Shown: piece after piece, positions 1 to 6,365 of the stretch | How positions within the stretch are numbered: the stretch's first letter is position 1 | Layout of the letters: each line of letters starts with the position of its first letter | NCBI GenBank assembly: GCA_019347995.1 | Contig: JAHWKH010000063.1 | Coordinates: 1 to 9,712 of the forward strand | DNA length: 9,712 nucleotides | Source: Gemmatimonadota bacterium | GTDB taxonomy: Bacteria > Gemmatimonadota > Gemmatimonadetes > Longimicrobiales > UBA6960 | Direction of reading: 5' to 3' | Notes under the pieces: model-generated | Told to the model about the DNA's origin: nothing | Seen by the model: the letters and a program-made list of their open reading frames with translations, nothing else | The model's database searches: none | Position numbers and translations under genes: made by a program

Positions 1-89
1 GGGAACATAAGGGGACGCCGATCGGTCGATCCAGAGGCCGGAAGGACGGCGCCGCGGAGACGATCCTCGCCCACCCCTCCGTCGTGGTC

Positions 90-95
90 TATAGT
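90..95 (+). promoter_or_regulatory. Possible -10 element upstream of the MshEN-REC gene
   Basis: TATAGT is the best sigma-70-like -10 hexamer in the 131 bases before the first gene and sits in one of the few AT-rich spots there. It would place a transcription start near base 102, giving a leader of about 30 bases with the GGGAG ribosome site at 122-126. The -35 position (TCGCCC near 67-72) matches the consensus poorly. Bases 1-131 hold no other recognisable feature. One reading frame is open leftwards to the window edge, but its translation looks random and low in hydrophobic residues. Confidence 0.3.
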
Positions 96-131
96 TGGTG
101 CCGTCCAATCCGTCCCGGACCGGGAGCGATC

Positions 132-1004
132 ATGAGCACCACCCCTGTCATCCAGCACTGGCTGGTACCCGTGGCCCGGGGAGCCGGGCTGCTGGACGCC
201 GTGCGGCTCCACGTGGATTCGGGAACGGCCATTCCAGAAGCCTGGAGGCTCGTCGCCCTGGCGGCGGGCGTCGACGAGGACGAGCTCGCCGACCACGTCG
301 CCCGCCACTACCGCCTGGGGCGGGCCGATCCATGGGCCCGGGACGCCCACGCGCACCGGCTGCTGCCGGCCTCGCTGGCGCGGCGGCTCCACGTGGTGCC
401 GCTCCGCTATACGGACCGGAGCCTGGTCGTGGCGACGGCCGACCCGGTGAGCATGGAGGCGGAGCGTGAGATCGCCCACGTCTCCAGCCGCACGGTGCAC
501 TTCGAGGTGGCGGCCCCCGCAGCCATCGAGACCGCCATCGTCTCCATCTATCCGGAGGAGGAGGAGCAGGGACACGAGGTTCACCACCTCCTCCCCGAAG
601 AGCGCGGAGGCCCGCACGTGCTGGTGGTCGACGACGACCCGGGCACGAGGCTCCTCCTGCGCACGATCCTCCAGGAGCGCGACTTCCGCGTCACCGAGGC
701 CGCCGACGGCGTCCAGGCGCTCGCGGTGCTGGACGGACCCGAGGCGGTCCACCTGGTGACGCTCGACCTGATGATGCCCGAGATGGACGGCATCGAGGTG
801 CTGCGTCGGATCCGCTCACGGGTGCGAACCGCCGGGCTGCCGGTCATCGTGGCTACGGCCAAGGACGACCCGGAGGTGGAGGTGGAGCTCTTCGAGGCGG
901 GCGCCGACGATTTCGTCGTGAAGCCCATCGATCCGCCTCGCTTCATCCTCCGCATCCAGGCGGTCCTGCGGCGAAGGAGCGGATCGCTGCGCGGCACTTC
1001 CTGA
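132..1004 (+). CDS. Response regulator with N-terminal MshEN (T2SSE_N-like) domain and C-terminal receiver (REC) domain
   Basis: A cytoplasmic signalling protein of 290 aa. The start is ATG at 132, because GGGAG at 122-126 lies five bases upstream; the frame can be opened earlier (GTG at 84), but those residues do not look like protein. Residues about 10-140 resemble the MshEN/T2SSE_N fold, seen on type II secretion and type IV pilus ATPases and known in some cases to bind c-di-GMP. The signature is the segment around LLPASLARRLHVVPL (77-91) followed by LVVATADP (98-105). Residues about 161-282 form a REC domain: acidic pocket D167-D169, phospho-acceptor D212 in LDLMMPEMDG, T242, switch aromatic F261 and K264 in VVKP. 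No HTH, kinase, GGDEF or ATPase output follows, so it probably acts by protein contact with a partner elsewhere. An acidic linker (PEEEEQ, 141-146) separates the domains. The REC call is secure. Ligand binding by the N-domain is inferred only, as its first half is diverged. Confidence 0.88.
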   Translation: MSTTPVIQHWLVPVARGAGLLDAVRLHVDSGTAIPEAWRLVALAAGVDEDELADHVARHYRLGRADPWARDAHAHRLLPASLARRLHVVPLRYTDRSLVVATADPVSMEAEREIAHVSSRTVHFEVAAPAAIETAIVSIYPEEEEQGHEVHHLLPEERGGPHVLVVDDDPGTRLLLRTILQERDFRVTEAADGVQALAVLDGPEAVHLVTLDLMMPEMDGIEVLRRIRSRVRTAGLPVIVATAKDDPEVEVELFEAGADDFVVKPIDPPRFILRIQAVLRRRSGSLRGTS

Positions 1005-1086
1005 GCGTCCGCGGCGCTCGCACTGGCTGGAGGTACTTCCGGTTTTCACAGGATCGGGCACGGAAACTGCTCTTCGGAGGGAGCGA

Positions 1087-1107
1087 GGGGGCGGACGCGC
1101 CGCCCCC
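1087..1107 (+). terminator. Perfect 8-bp GC hairpin between the response regulator and the small membrane-protein gene
   Basis: GGGGGCGG at 1087-1094 pairs perfectly with CCGCCCCC at 1100-1107 around a five-base loop, ACGCG. It lies 82 bases after the stop of the upstream gene and 13 bases before the AGGAAG ribosome site of the next gene. No run of T follows, so it is not a classical intrinsic terminator. It could be a factor-assisted terminator, a processing or stability hairpin in the leader of the small gene, or an attenuator. Confidence 0.45.
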
Positions 1108-1133
1108 ACCGAACACGGCAAGGAAGAGTGGTC

Positions 1134-1313
1134 GTGTCCAAGTTCGCCCTGTATCTCATCGGGTACGTCATCTTCGTGGCCGGAGTAGGTCTGGCCATGA
1201 ACCTGCTGGGCATCCCGCCGATGTGGATCGGCGTGACCGTCCTCATCCTCGTCGGTCTGGGGATCGCCGGCGGCGCCAACAAGACGAAGCAGGACGACGT
1301 GACGGCTGGCTGA
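1134..1313 (+). CDS. Small two-helix membrane protein, unknown function
   Basis: A 59-aa hydrophobic protein I do not recognise. GTG at 1134 is preferred over GTG at 1128, because AGGAAG at 1121-1126 gives a seven-base spacing to 1134 but only one base to 1128. Two membrane segments are predicted by eye at residues about 4-24 and 31-47, joined by a short turn with GIPP (26-29). A polar tail containing KTKQDD ends the protein. There are no cysteines or histidines and no signal cleavage motif. Being a real gene is supported by the ribosome site, the clean hydrophobic pattern and consistent use of G or C at third codon positions. It lies 129 bases after the response-regulator gene on the same strand and converges on the metallophosphoesterase gene. 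Nothing in the sequence ties it to either neighbour. Confidence 0.72.
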   Translation: MSKFALYLIGYVIFVAGVGLAMNLLGIPPMWIGVTVLILVGLGIAGGANKTKQDDVTAG

Positions 1314-1326
1314 GCCGGCGCCGCGC

Positions 1327-1353
1327 AGGCGTCATCGCGGGTGACGGGCGCCT
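1327..1353. terminator. Imperfect inverted repeat at the convergent junction (possible shared terminator)
   Basis: AGGCGTCA at 1327-1334 can pair with TGAC (1342-1345) and GCCT (1350-1353) across a four-base bulge, with loop TCGCGGG. It fills the 39-base gap between the stop of the small membrane-protein gene (1313) and the stop of the phosphoesterase gene (1353-1355). There is no T-tract on either strand. Its position suggests a bidirectional transcript end, but the helix is interrupted. Confidence 0.3.
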
Positions 1354-2255
1354 CAGAAGCGGCCCCGCGCCCGCTCCTTTCCAGGCAGGATCTCCAGACA
1401 CGTGGTCCACCACCCGGTGAGGATGGTCTCCACGAACTCCTCGGGCAGCCCTTCCGCCCGCATCTCATCCGCCAGGCGGGCGTGGTCGTAGGCGACGGGC
1501 ACGAACGTCACGTCCAGCTCGCGACCGCGGCCCTCCAGGAGCGCGTACCACACCTCCGTGCGGCCGTCGTTGGCCGGACGCCCCAGAGCACCCGCGTTGA
1601 CCCAGGCACCGCCGCCGGGCGGAAGCCCGACCGATCCGCTCGGGAGGGGAGGTGGAGCCGCCGGTCCGGAGGCGTCCGCGGCGGGCAGGCCCGCCAGCCC
1701 CTCGCCGTCGCCGTCCCACCCCCGACTCCAGTGCAGCCCGGTGTGGGTGCCCAGCCCCACGTCGGCCCCGTGCTCCCGGACGAGGCGCGTCAGGAAGTGG
1801 GTCGGCGTCGTGGTCTCCCACAGGAACTCGTTCATCTGCCGGGGGCTGCCGTGACAGGCCAGCACCTCGAGCCCACCGAGGCGGAAGCGCAGCGAACGCG
1901 GCAGCCCCGCCATCCAGCGACGGTTGCGGGGCGAGGTGTTCTCGAACGTGTAGCGGTAGGACAGGTGGGCGAAGTGGTTGTCCCGTGGATCGGTGTAGCC
2001 GCACTGGCAGTCGTCGAGCCCGCGCGCGAGGGAATCATCGTAGTTGCCGCGCACCACGGGGATCCCCTCGTCCCGCAGCAGCGGAAAGACGCGGTCCGGG
2101 TGCGGCCCGAAGGCGCCCAGGTCGCCGAGACAGATCAGCGCCTCGGCTCCGCGGGAGCGGGCGTCGTCCACCGCGGCGCGCAACGCCAGGTGGTTGGAGT
2201 AGACGCCACCGAACACGGCGACGCGCCGGAAGTCCCCCAGGCGGGACTCGCTCAC
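1353..2255 (-). CDS. Calcineurin-like metallophosphoesterase family protein with altered first metal motif
   Basis: A 300-aa protein starting at GTG 2255-2253. This start overlaps the TGA of the radical SAM gene (GTGA), so the two are probably translationally coupled; no good Shine-Dalgarno site is present. Family motifs in order: CLGDLGAFG (42-50, the GD motif), GNYDDS (70-75, the GN-[HY]-D motif), CHGSP (134-138, catalytic or metal His), THTGLHW (170-176, in place of the usual GHTH) and NAGALGRP (220-227, in place of N-P-G-S). The first metal motif, normally D-x-H, reads FGGVYSN (15-21) with no Asp or His. An N-x-D-C-Q-C-type segment (DCQCGYTD, 82-89) and a WWTTC segment near the C-terminus (282-286) are also distinctive. 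Residues about 177-217 are a Gly/Pro/Ala-rich insert. The family of YfcE-like phosphodiesterases acts on phosphodiesters or phosphomonoesters, but the lost motif means activity cannot be assumed. No signal peptide or membrane segment, so probably cytoplasmic. Substrate unknown. Confidence 0.85.
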   Translation of the reverse strand: MSESRLGDFRRVAVFGGVYSNHLALRAAVDDARSRGAEALICLGDLGAFGPHPDRVFPLLRDEGIPVVRGNYDDSLARGLDDCQCGYTDPRDNHFAHLSYRYTFENTSPRNRRWMAGLPRSLRFRLGGLEVLACHGSPRQMNEFLWETTTPTHFLTRLVREHGADVGLGTHTGLHWSRGWDGDGEGLAGLPAADASGPAAPPPLPSGSVGLPPGGGAWVNAGALGRPANDGRTEVWYALLEGRGRELDVTFVPVAYDHARLADEMRAEGLPEEFVETILTGWWTTCLEILPGKERARGRF

Positions 2256-3319
2256 CGGTCGGCGCCGACGGGCAGGTTCGAGCAGATCGACCCTTCCGTG
2301 TAGCACGTCCAGCAGGCCGATTCGGACAGGAGGGCGGGCCGCGACGCGGCCTCCTCCAGCGTGTCGCCCAGGCGGGCCGACGGCGCCTCCAGGAGGATGG
2401 GACACGCGTGCACGCCACGGGCGCTCACCAGTCGGGCACGGCGGCAGAGGAGCCGGTCCAGGTCGAAGCCGTGCAGCATCTCGTGGGTGACGCGCTCCGC
2501 CACCGCGTACCCGCCGCTCCGCTCGGCCTCGGCGCCGATCCTGAGGGGAGGAAGGATCTTGAGGCGGGGCCTCCGGTAGCCGACGCCGGCGAGGAGGTCC
2601 CGGAATCCCGCCAGGACGTCGCCACCCTCCTCCTCCGGCCAGCTCCTCATGCAGGTGATGATGGGGAGGAATCCCGCGGCGACCAGGCGCTCCACGCCCG
2701 CCATGGCGCGATCGAACGAGCCCTCGCCGCGCAGGGCGTCGTTCGCTTCGGCCGTCACCCCGTCGAGGCTGACCCGGAGCTCCAGCGTGTAGGGCGAGGA
2801 GACCGCGGCCGCCGCCAGGCGGACCACGGCCCGCGCCGGGAGCAGCGTCGCGTTGGTGAGAACCGTCGCGGGCCCGAGAGCCAGGGCGTCCTCCAGGATC
2901 TCCACCATCCCGGCATGCATGAAAGGCTCTCCGCCGGTGAAGTAGTACTCCTTCACGCCCAGCTCCACGGACGCCTCCAGGGCCTCTCTCACCGCCGCGC
3001 GCTCCATGAACCAGAACGCGTCGTTGTCGGGGGCGCACGAGATGAAGCAGTGGCGGCAGCGGAGGTTGCACACCGTGCCGCTTACCTGGAACCAGAGCTG
3101 GTCCAGGGAGGCCAGGGGCACCTCGGGAGGGGCCGAGGGGGAGGGCTGGAGTCGGACGAGGGTGTCGGGCATGGGAGAAGGATCGAGGAACGGGCGCCCC
3201 TCCGCTACCCGAAAGGTACCGGGAAGGGTCGACGGTTCCGCACCGAAACCTTCCGCCGGCTCCGTGCGTCGGGCAGGAGGAGAATACAGCCTGGCTATTT
3301 CTTCGTGATTGTAGAACAT
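2252..3319 (-). CDS. Radical SAM enzyme with SPASM/twitch-like C-terminal cysteines
   Basis: A 355-aa radical SAM protein. The cluster motif is CNLRCRHC (C84, C88, C91), which would bind a 4Fe-4S cluster and S-adenosylmethionine. GGEP (129-132) and SLDG (184-187) are the usual SAM-binding and barrel motifs. The C-terminal part has C292, C306, and C336-x2-C339-x6-C346, a spacing like SPASM or twitch domains that hold an auxiliary Fe-S cluster. Such domains occur in peptide-modifying and other maturase enzymes. No precursor peptide is visible nearby. The start is uncertain. ATG at 3319 has GGAGAG just upstream, but codons 1-49 end in A/T in 20 of 49 cases, against 3 of the next 41. ATG at 3172-3170 (306-aa product) is therefore a serious alternative, although it lacks a ribosome site. 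The gene is first in a two-gene operon with the phosphoesterase and divergent from padR. Class confident, substrate unknown. Confidence 0.88.
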   Translation of the reverse strand: MFYNHEEIARLYSPPARRTEPAEGFGAEPSTLPGTFRVAEGRPFLDPSPMPDTLVRLQPSPSAPPEVPLASLDQLWFQVSGTVCNLRCRHCFISCAPDNDAFWFMERAAVREALEASVELGVKEYYFTGGEPFMHAGMVEILEDALALGPATVLTNATLLPARAVVRLAAAAVSSPYTLELRVSLDGVTAEANDALRGEGSFDRAMAGVERLVAAGFLPIITCMRSWPEEEGGDVLAGFRDLLAGVGYRRPRLKILPPLRIGAEAERSGGYAVAERVTHEMLHGFDLDRLLCRRARLVSARGVHACPILLEAPSARLGDTLEEAASRPALLSESACWTCYTEGSICSNLPVGADR

Positions 3320-3327
3320 TGCTCTCC

Positions 3328-3645
3328 ATGCCGACGGACGCGCTGCTGGGAACGTTCGAGATGGTGGTCCTGCTGGCCGTGGTCCGCCTGGGCGGCGACG
3401 GCTACGGCGTTACGCTGCGCCGGGAGATCGAGGAGCGCACGGGCCGCGACGTGGCCCTGGGCTCCGTCTACGCGACGCTGGCGCGCCTGGAGGAGAAGGG
3501 CCTGGTGGCCAGCCACGAGGGCGCATCCACCCCGGTGCGGGGCGGGCGTGCCCGCCGTCTCTACCGCGTGGAGCCGGCGGGGCTGAGGGCCGTGGAGGCC
3601 TCACGGCGCGTCCTGTCGCGCATGTGGGAGGGCGTCGTGGGATGA
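3328..3645 (+). CDS. PadR family transcriptional regulator
   Basis: A 105-aa winged-helix DNA-binding protein, the short PadR form consisting of little more than the DNA-binding domain. Visible features are an N-terminal helix (LLGTFEMVVLLAVVR, 6-20), the YGVTLRREIEE segment (26-36), the recognition helix GSVYATLARLEEKGLV (45-60), a basic wing (RGGRARRLYRVEPAGLRAV, 71-89) and a short C-terminal helix. ATG at 3328 is chosen; TTG at 3319 is in frame, but neither has a ribosome site, so the mRNA may be nearly leaderless. It overlaps the following permease gene by ATGA, so the two form one operon. This PadR-permease pairing is common in Acidobacteriota and Gemmatimonadota, where PadR is presumed to repress its own operon. 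It starts 8 bp from the divergent radical SAM gene, so it could control both directions. The effector is unknown. Confidence 0.93.
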   Translation: MPTDALLGTFEMVVLLAVVRLGGDGYGVTLRREIEERTGRDVALGSVYATLARLEEKGLVASHEGASTPVRGGRARRLYRVEPAGLRAVEASRRVLSRMWEGVVG

Positions 3646-6299
3646 GCGCCCCTCCGCGCTGGGCCCGCTGGCTCGTCGCCGTGACGGCGCCGCCCCGGGA
3701 CCGGGACGTGATGCTGGGAGACCTGGACGAGGAGCACGAGGCCCGCGTGGCCGCGGGGGATGCCCGGGGTGCGCGGCGCTGGTACGGGCGGCAGGCGCTG
3801 CGCTCGGTGGGCCCGAACCGGCTCCGCCGGCTCCGGGAGGGCCGGCGGGGGACGCACGACTACGGGAGGGGAGGCGGAATGGAGACGCTCACGCAGGACG
3901 TTCGCTGGGCCGGTCGCACCCTCGTGCGGAGCCCGGGCTTCGCCGCGACCGTGATCCTGACGCTGGCGCTGGGCATCGGCGCCAACGCCATCGTGTTCAG
4001 CGTGGTGAACGGGCTGGTGCTGAACCCCTTCCCCTTCCCCGAGCCGGAGCGGCTGGTGGGCGTGGGGGCGGCGTTTCCCCGCGCGGGTCGGGAGCTGACC
4101 TTCTGGGAGAGCCTCTCCACCGCCGAGGTGCAGGACGTCGGGCAGGGAGCCACCACGTTGGAGCGCGTGGTGGCGTGGGACATGGGCAATCGTCAGATCG
4201 CGGGCGAGGGGCCTCCACGCAACGTCTTCACCGGCTTCTGGTGGGGCGATGCGCTGCGCACGCTGGGCATGGAGCCCCACCTGGGGCGGGGCTTCAGCGA
4301 CGAGGAGGTCCGGGAGGGTCGCGCCGTGGCGCTGGTGAGCCACCGGCTCTGGCGGGAGTCCTTCGGGGCGGACCCGTCCCTCGTGGGACGCTCGATCCTG
4401 GTCGGCGGCAGCCCCCACGCCGTGGTGGGCGTGCTGCCGCCCGGCGCGCTGCTCTACGGCATGGACCTGTGGACCGTCATGCCGGCGGGCATGGACGCGT
4501 TCGCCCGGGACCGCCGGCAGTTCCAGATGCTGGCGCGCCTCCGCGACGGAGCGACGCTGGAGCAGGCGAACGCCGAACTGGAGGCGCTCGCCGCCGGAGT
4601 GGCCGCCGACCACGCCGCCGCCTTCCCCGAGTACGTCGGCTGGCGTCTCCAGGCACGCACCTGGAACGACATCAACGTCGGCATCCTGCGGCCGGCTGCG
4701 GCCGTCCTCCTGGCCGCGGTAACGCTGGTCCTCCTGCTGGTGTGCGCCAACGTGGCCAACATGCTCCTGGCCCGCTCCAGCGCCCGCCGCCGCGAGATGG
4801 CGGTGCGCTCGGCGCTCGGGGCGGGGCGGTCGCGCCTCGTGCGCCAACTCCTCTCCGAGAGCCTGCTGGTGGCGCTGGTGGGCGCCGCCGCGGGGCTGGT
4901 CCTGGCGCGGCTGGCCCTCGGGGGCGTGCAGCGGGTCCTGGACTCGATGGCGCTGCCCGTGGCCGGGAACGTGGCGCCCGACGTCACGGTGCTGCTGTAC
5001 ACGGCCGGCGTGGCCGTGGCCGCCGCCGCCGTGTTCGGGCTCCTGCCCGCCCTCCACGCGGCCGGGGGAGACGTGCGCGAGGCCATGGCCGAGGGTGCCG
5101 CCACGGGAAGCGCGTCCCGACAGCGGCTCCAGCGCGGGCTCGTCGGCGCCGAGGTGGCGCTGGCCCTGGGCCTCCTGGCCGGCGGCGGGCTGCTGGTGAA
5201 CAGCATGGCGCGCATGGGTCGCGTGGACCCGGGCTTCGACGCGGAGGGCGTTCTCACGGCCCGGCTGACCCTCCAGTGGGAGGAGTACGGCCAGGACGGG
5301 ATCCGCGCGTTCTTCCAGCGCCTCCGCGAGGAGGTGGGAGCGCTCCCCGGCGTGACCGACGTGGCCACGACGAGCCAGTTCCCTCCACGCTCGTTCCTGC
5401 GCAACCGGTTCTGGATCGAGGGCATGACGCTGGAGTCGGGGGGCGCCCTCCCCCTCGCCCTCACCACGGTGGTGAGCCCCGGCTATTTCAAGGCCATGGG
5501 CATGCAGATCGTGCGCGGACGGACGCTGGAGACCACGGACGTGTCCGGCGGCGAGATGGTGGGGGTCCTCAACGAAGCCGCCGCTCGGCGCTGGTTTCCC
5601 GACCGCGATCCCCTGGGCGCGCGCCTCAAGCTGGGCGGGCCCGACTCGGACGAGCCCTGGTTCAGGGTGGTGGGGGTGGTGGCGGACACCCGCAACCGGG
5701 GGCTCGACCAGCCCACGGAGCCCGAGCTGTTCGCGTCGCAGCAGCAGGCGGGGGGAGGCAACCAGTACTTCCTCGTGGTCCGGATCGACGTGCCGCCGCG
5801 CTCCGTGCTGCCGGGCATCCGCCGGGCGGTGGCGTCGCTCGACCCGGACCAGCCCATCTACGCCGTGCAGACCGTGGAGGAGGCCTTCGAGGAAGGCGCC
5901 GCCACGCGCCGCGCTACGACCCTCTCGCTGGGCCTCTTCGCCCTGTTCGCGCTGGCGCTGGCGGGCGTGGGCATCTACGGCGTCGTGGCCTACGCCGTGG
6001 CGGCCCGCACGCGTGAGATCGGGCTTCGCATCGCGCTGGGGGCCGAAGGGGGCCGGGTGAGGCGGCTCGTGGTGCGCCAGGCCCTGGTGCCGGTGGCCGC
6101 CGGCGGTGCCGTGGGCCTGGCCCTGGCGATGGTCCTGGGCCGGGCCATGGAGGGCATGCTCTTCCAGGTCAGGGGCACCGACCCGTGGACGCTGGCCGCC
6201 GTCACCGCCGTCCTCGCCGTGGTGGCCCTGGCAGCGAGCTGGATACCCGCCCGGCGGGCGAGCCGGCTGGACCCGGTGCGGGCCCTGCGGATGGAGTGA
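3642..6299 (+). CDS. ADOP-type (duplicated orphan) MacB/FtsX-like ABC transporter permease
   Basis: An 885-aa inner-membrane protein made of two MacB-like halves in one chain. ATG at 3642 overlaps the padR stop, with GGGAGGG at 3626-3632 as ribosome site. Residues about 5-56 form the short soluble prefix typical of ADOP proteins (GDLDEEHEAR at 26-35, then RWYGRQAL). The first half has a membrane helix near 100-123, a periplasmic MacB_PCD domain to about 345, and an FtsX core with helices near 352-376, 404-426 and 449-470. The second half has a helix near 500-520, a second periplasmic domain, then helices near 761-787, 815-835 and 850-868. The duplicated cytoplasmic coupling segments RSALGAGRSRLVRQLL (389-404) and RIALGAEGGRVRRLVV (796-811) show the internal repeat. 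No ATPase or membrane-fusion partner is encoded nearby, which is usual for this 'orphan' family. Substrate unknown; export or envelope stress roles as in MacB are analogies only. Confidence 0.93.
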   Translation: MSAPPRWARWLVAVTAPPRDRDVMLGDLDEEHEARVAAGDARGARRWYGRQALRSVGPNRLRRLREGRRGTHDYGRGGGMETLTQDVRWAGRTLVRSPGFAATVILTLALGIGANAIVFSVVNGLVLNPFPFPEPERLVGVGAAFPRAGRELTFWESLSTAEVQDVGQGATTLERVVAWDMGNRQIAGEGPPRNVFTGFWWGDALRTLGMEPHLGRGFSDEEVREGRAVALVSHRLWRESFGADPSLVGRSILVGGSPHAVVGVLPPGALLYGMDLWTVMPAGMDAFARDRRQFQMLARLRDGATLEQANAELEALAAGVAADHAAAFPEYVGWRLQARTWNDINVGILRPAAAVLLAAVTLVLLLVCANVANMLLARSSARRREMAVRSALGAGRSRLVRQLLSESLLVALVGAAAGLVLARLALGGVQRVLDSMALPVAGNVAPDVTVLLYTAGVAVAAAAVFGLLPALHAAGGDVREAMAEGAATGSASRQRLQRGLVGAEVALALGLLAGGGLLVNSMARMGRVDPGFDAEGVLTARLTLQWEEYGQDGIRAFFQRLREEVGALPGVTDVATTSQFPPRSFLRNRFWIEGMTLESGGALPLALTTVVSPGYFKAMGMQIVRGRTLETTDVSGGEMVGVLNEAAARRWFPDRDPLGARLKLGGPDSDEPWFRVVGVVADTRNRGLDQPTEPELFASQQQAGGGNQYFLVVRIDVPPRSVLPGIRRAVASLDPDQPIYAVQTVEEAFEEGAATRRATTLSLGLFALFALALAGVGIYGVVAYAVAARTREIGLRIALGAEGGRVRRLVVRQALVPVAAGGAVGLALAMVLGRAMEGMLFQVRGTDPWTLAAVTAVLAVVALAASWIPARRASRLDPVRALRME

Positions 6300-6304
6300 C
6301 GGGC

Positions 6305-6365
6305 GACAAGGAGCGCTGCGCGCGTGCGCTCCAGGTGGCAGAGGCTGCCTCTTGTCCTCAGGACA
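6305..6365. terminator. Nested inverted repeats between convergent genes (candidate bidirectional terminator)
   Basis: The 66-base gap between the permease and DUF2188 stops is nearly filled with pairing sequence. GGAGCGC (6310-6316) pairs with GCGCTCC (6326-6332). GGCAG (6337-6341) pairs with CTGCC (6345-6349). GACAAG (6305-6310) pairs with CTTGTC (6351-6356) and would enclose both, giving a three-way-junction shape. A separate dyad, TGTCCT-C-AGGACA, occupies 6353-6365. There is no T-tract, so termination would have to rely on structure or on Rho. The base at 6310 is shared between two helices, so not every pair can form at once. Confidence 0.45.

Noticed and set aside
1..131. Possible 3' end of an upstream gene, from frames open to the left edge
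   Set aside because: Two frames are open to the edge, but the translations look random, and the best -10 candidate of the region lies within it.
1134..1313. The small protein as precursor peptide for the radical SAM enzyme
   Set aside because: It has two membrane helices, no cysteines and no leader/core layout, and lies on the opposite strand at the far end of the operon.
1106..2219. Fourteen-base direct repeat CCACCGAACACGGC at 1106-1119 and 2206-2219
   Set aside because: One copy lies inside the phosphoesterase coding sequence (A-V-F-G-G codons). One 14-base match is near chance expectation for a GC-rich window of this size, and nothing flanks it that suggests a mobile element.
3276..3284. 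Strong AGGAGGAG ribosome-site-like sequence on the plus strand upstream of padR
   Set aside because: No start codon lies within 5-12 bases downstream. The padR ATG is more than 40 bases away, so it cannot serve it.
1353..3329. Single 658-aa minus-strand reading frame as one fused protein
   Set aside because: Only the part below 2255 reads as the phosphoesterase. The upper part is a shifted frame over the radical SAM gene, low-complexity and Arg/Gly/Pro rich, while the radical SAM motifs are in another frame.
1652..3586. 644-aa plus-strand open frame
   Set aside because: Antisense shadow of the radical SAM-phosphoesterase operon; Arg/Pro/Ala-rich with no family motif. Long antisense frames are expected at this GC content.
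3561..5057. 498-aa minus-strand open frame rich in His, Gln, Arg and Gly
   Set aside because: Antisense shadow of the ADOP permease gene, with no recognisable domain and the composition of a reversed high-GC gene.
4175..6016. 613-aa plus-strand open frame
   Set aside because: A shifted frame inside the permease gene. It is Arg/Gly/Pro-rich without motifs, whereas the permease frame carries all family features.
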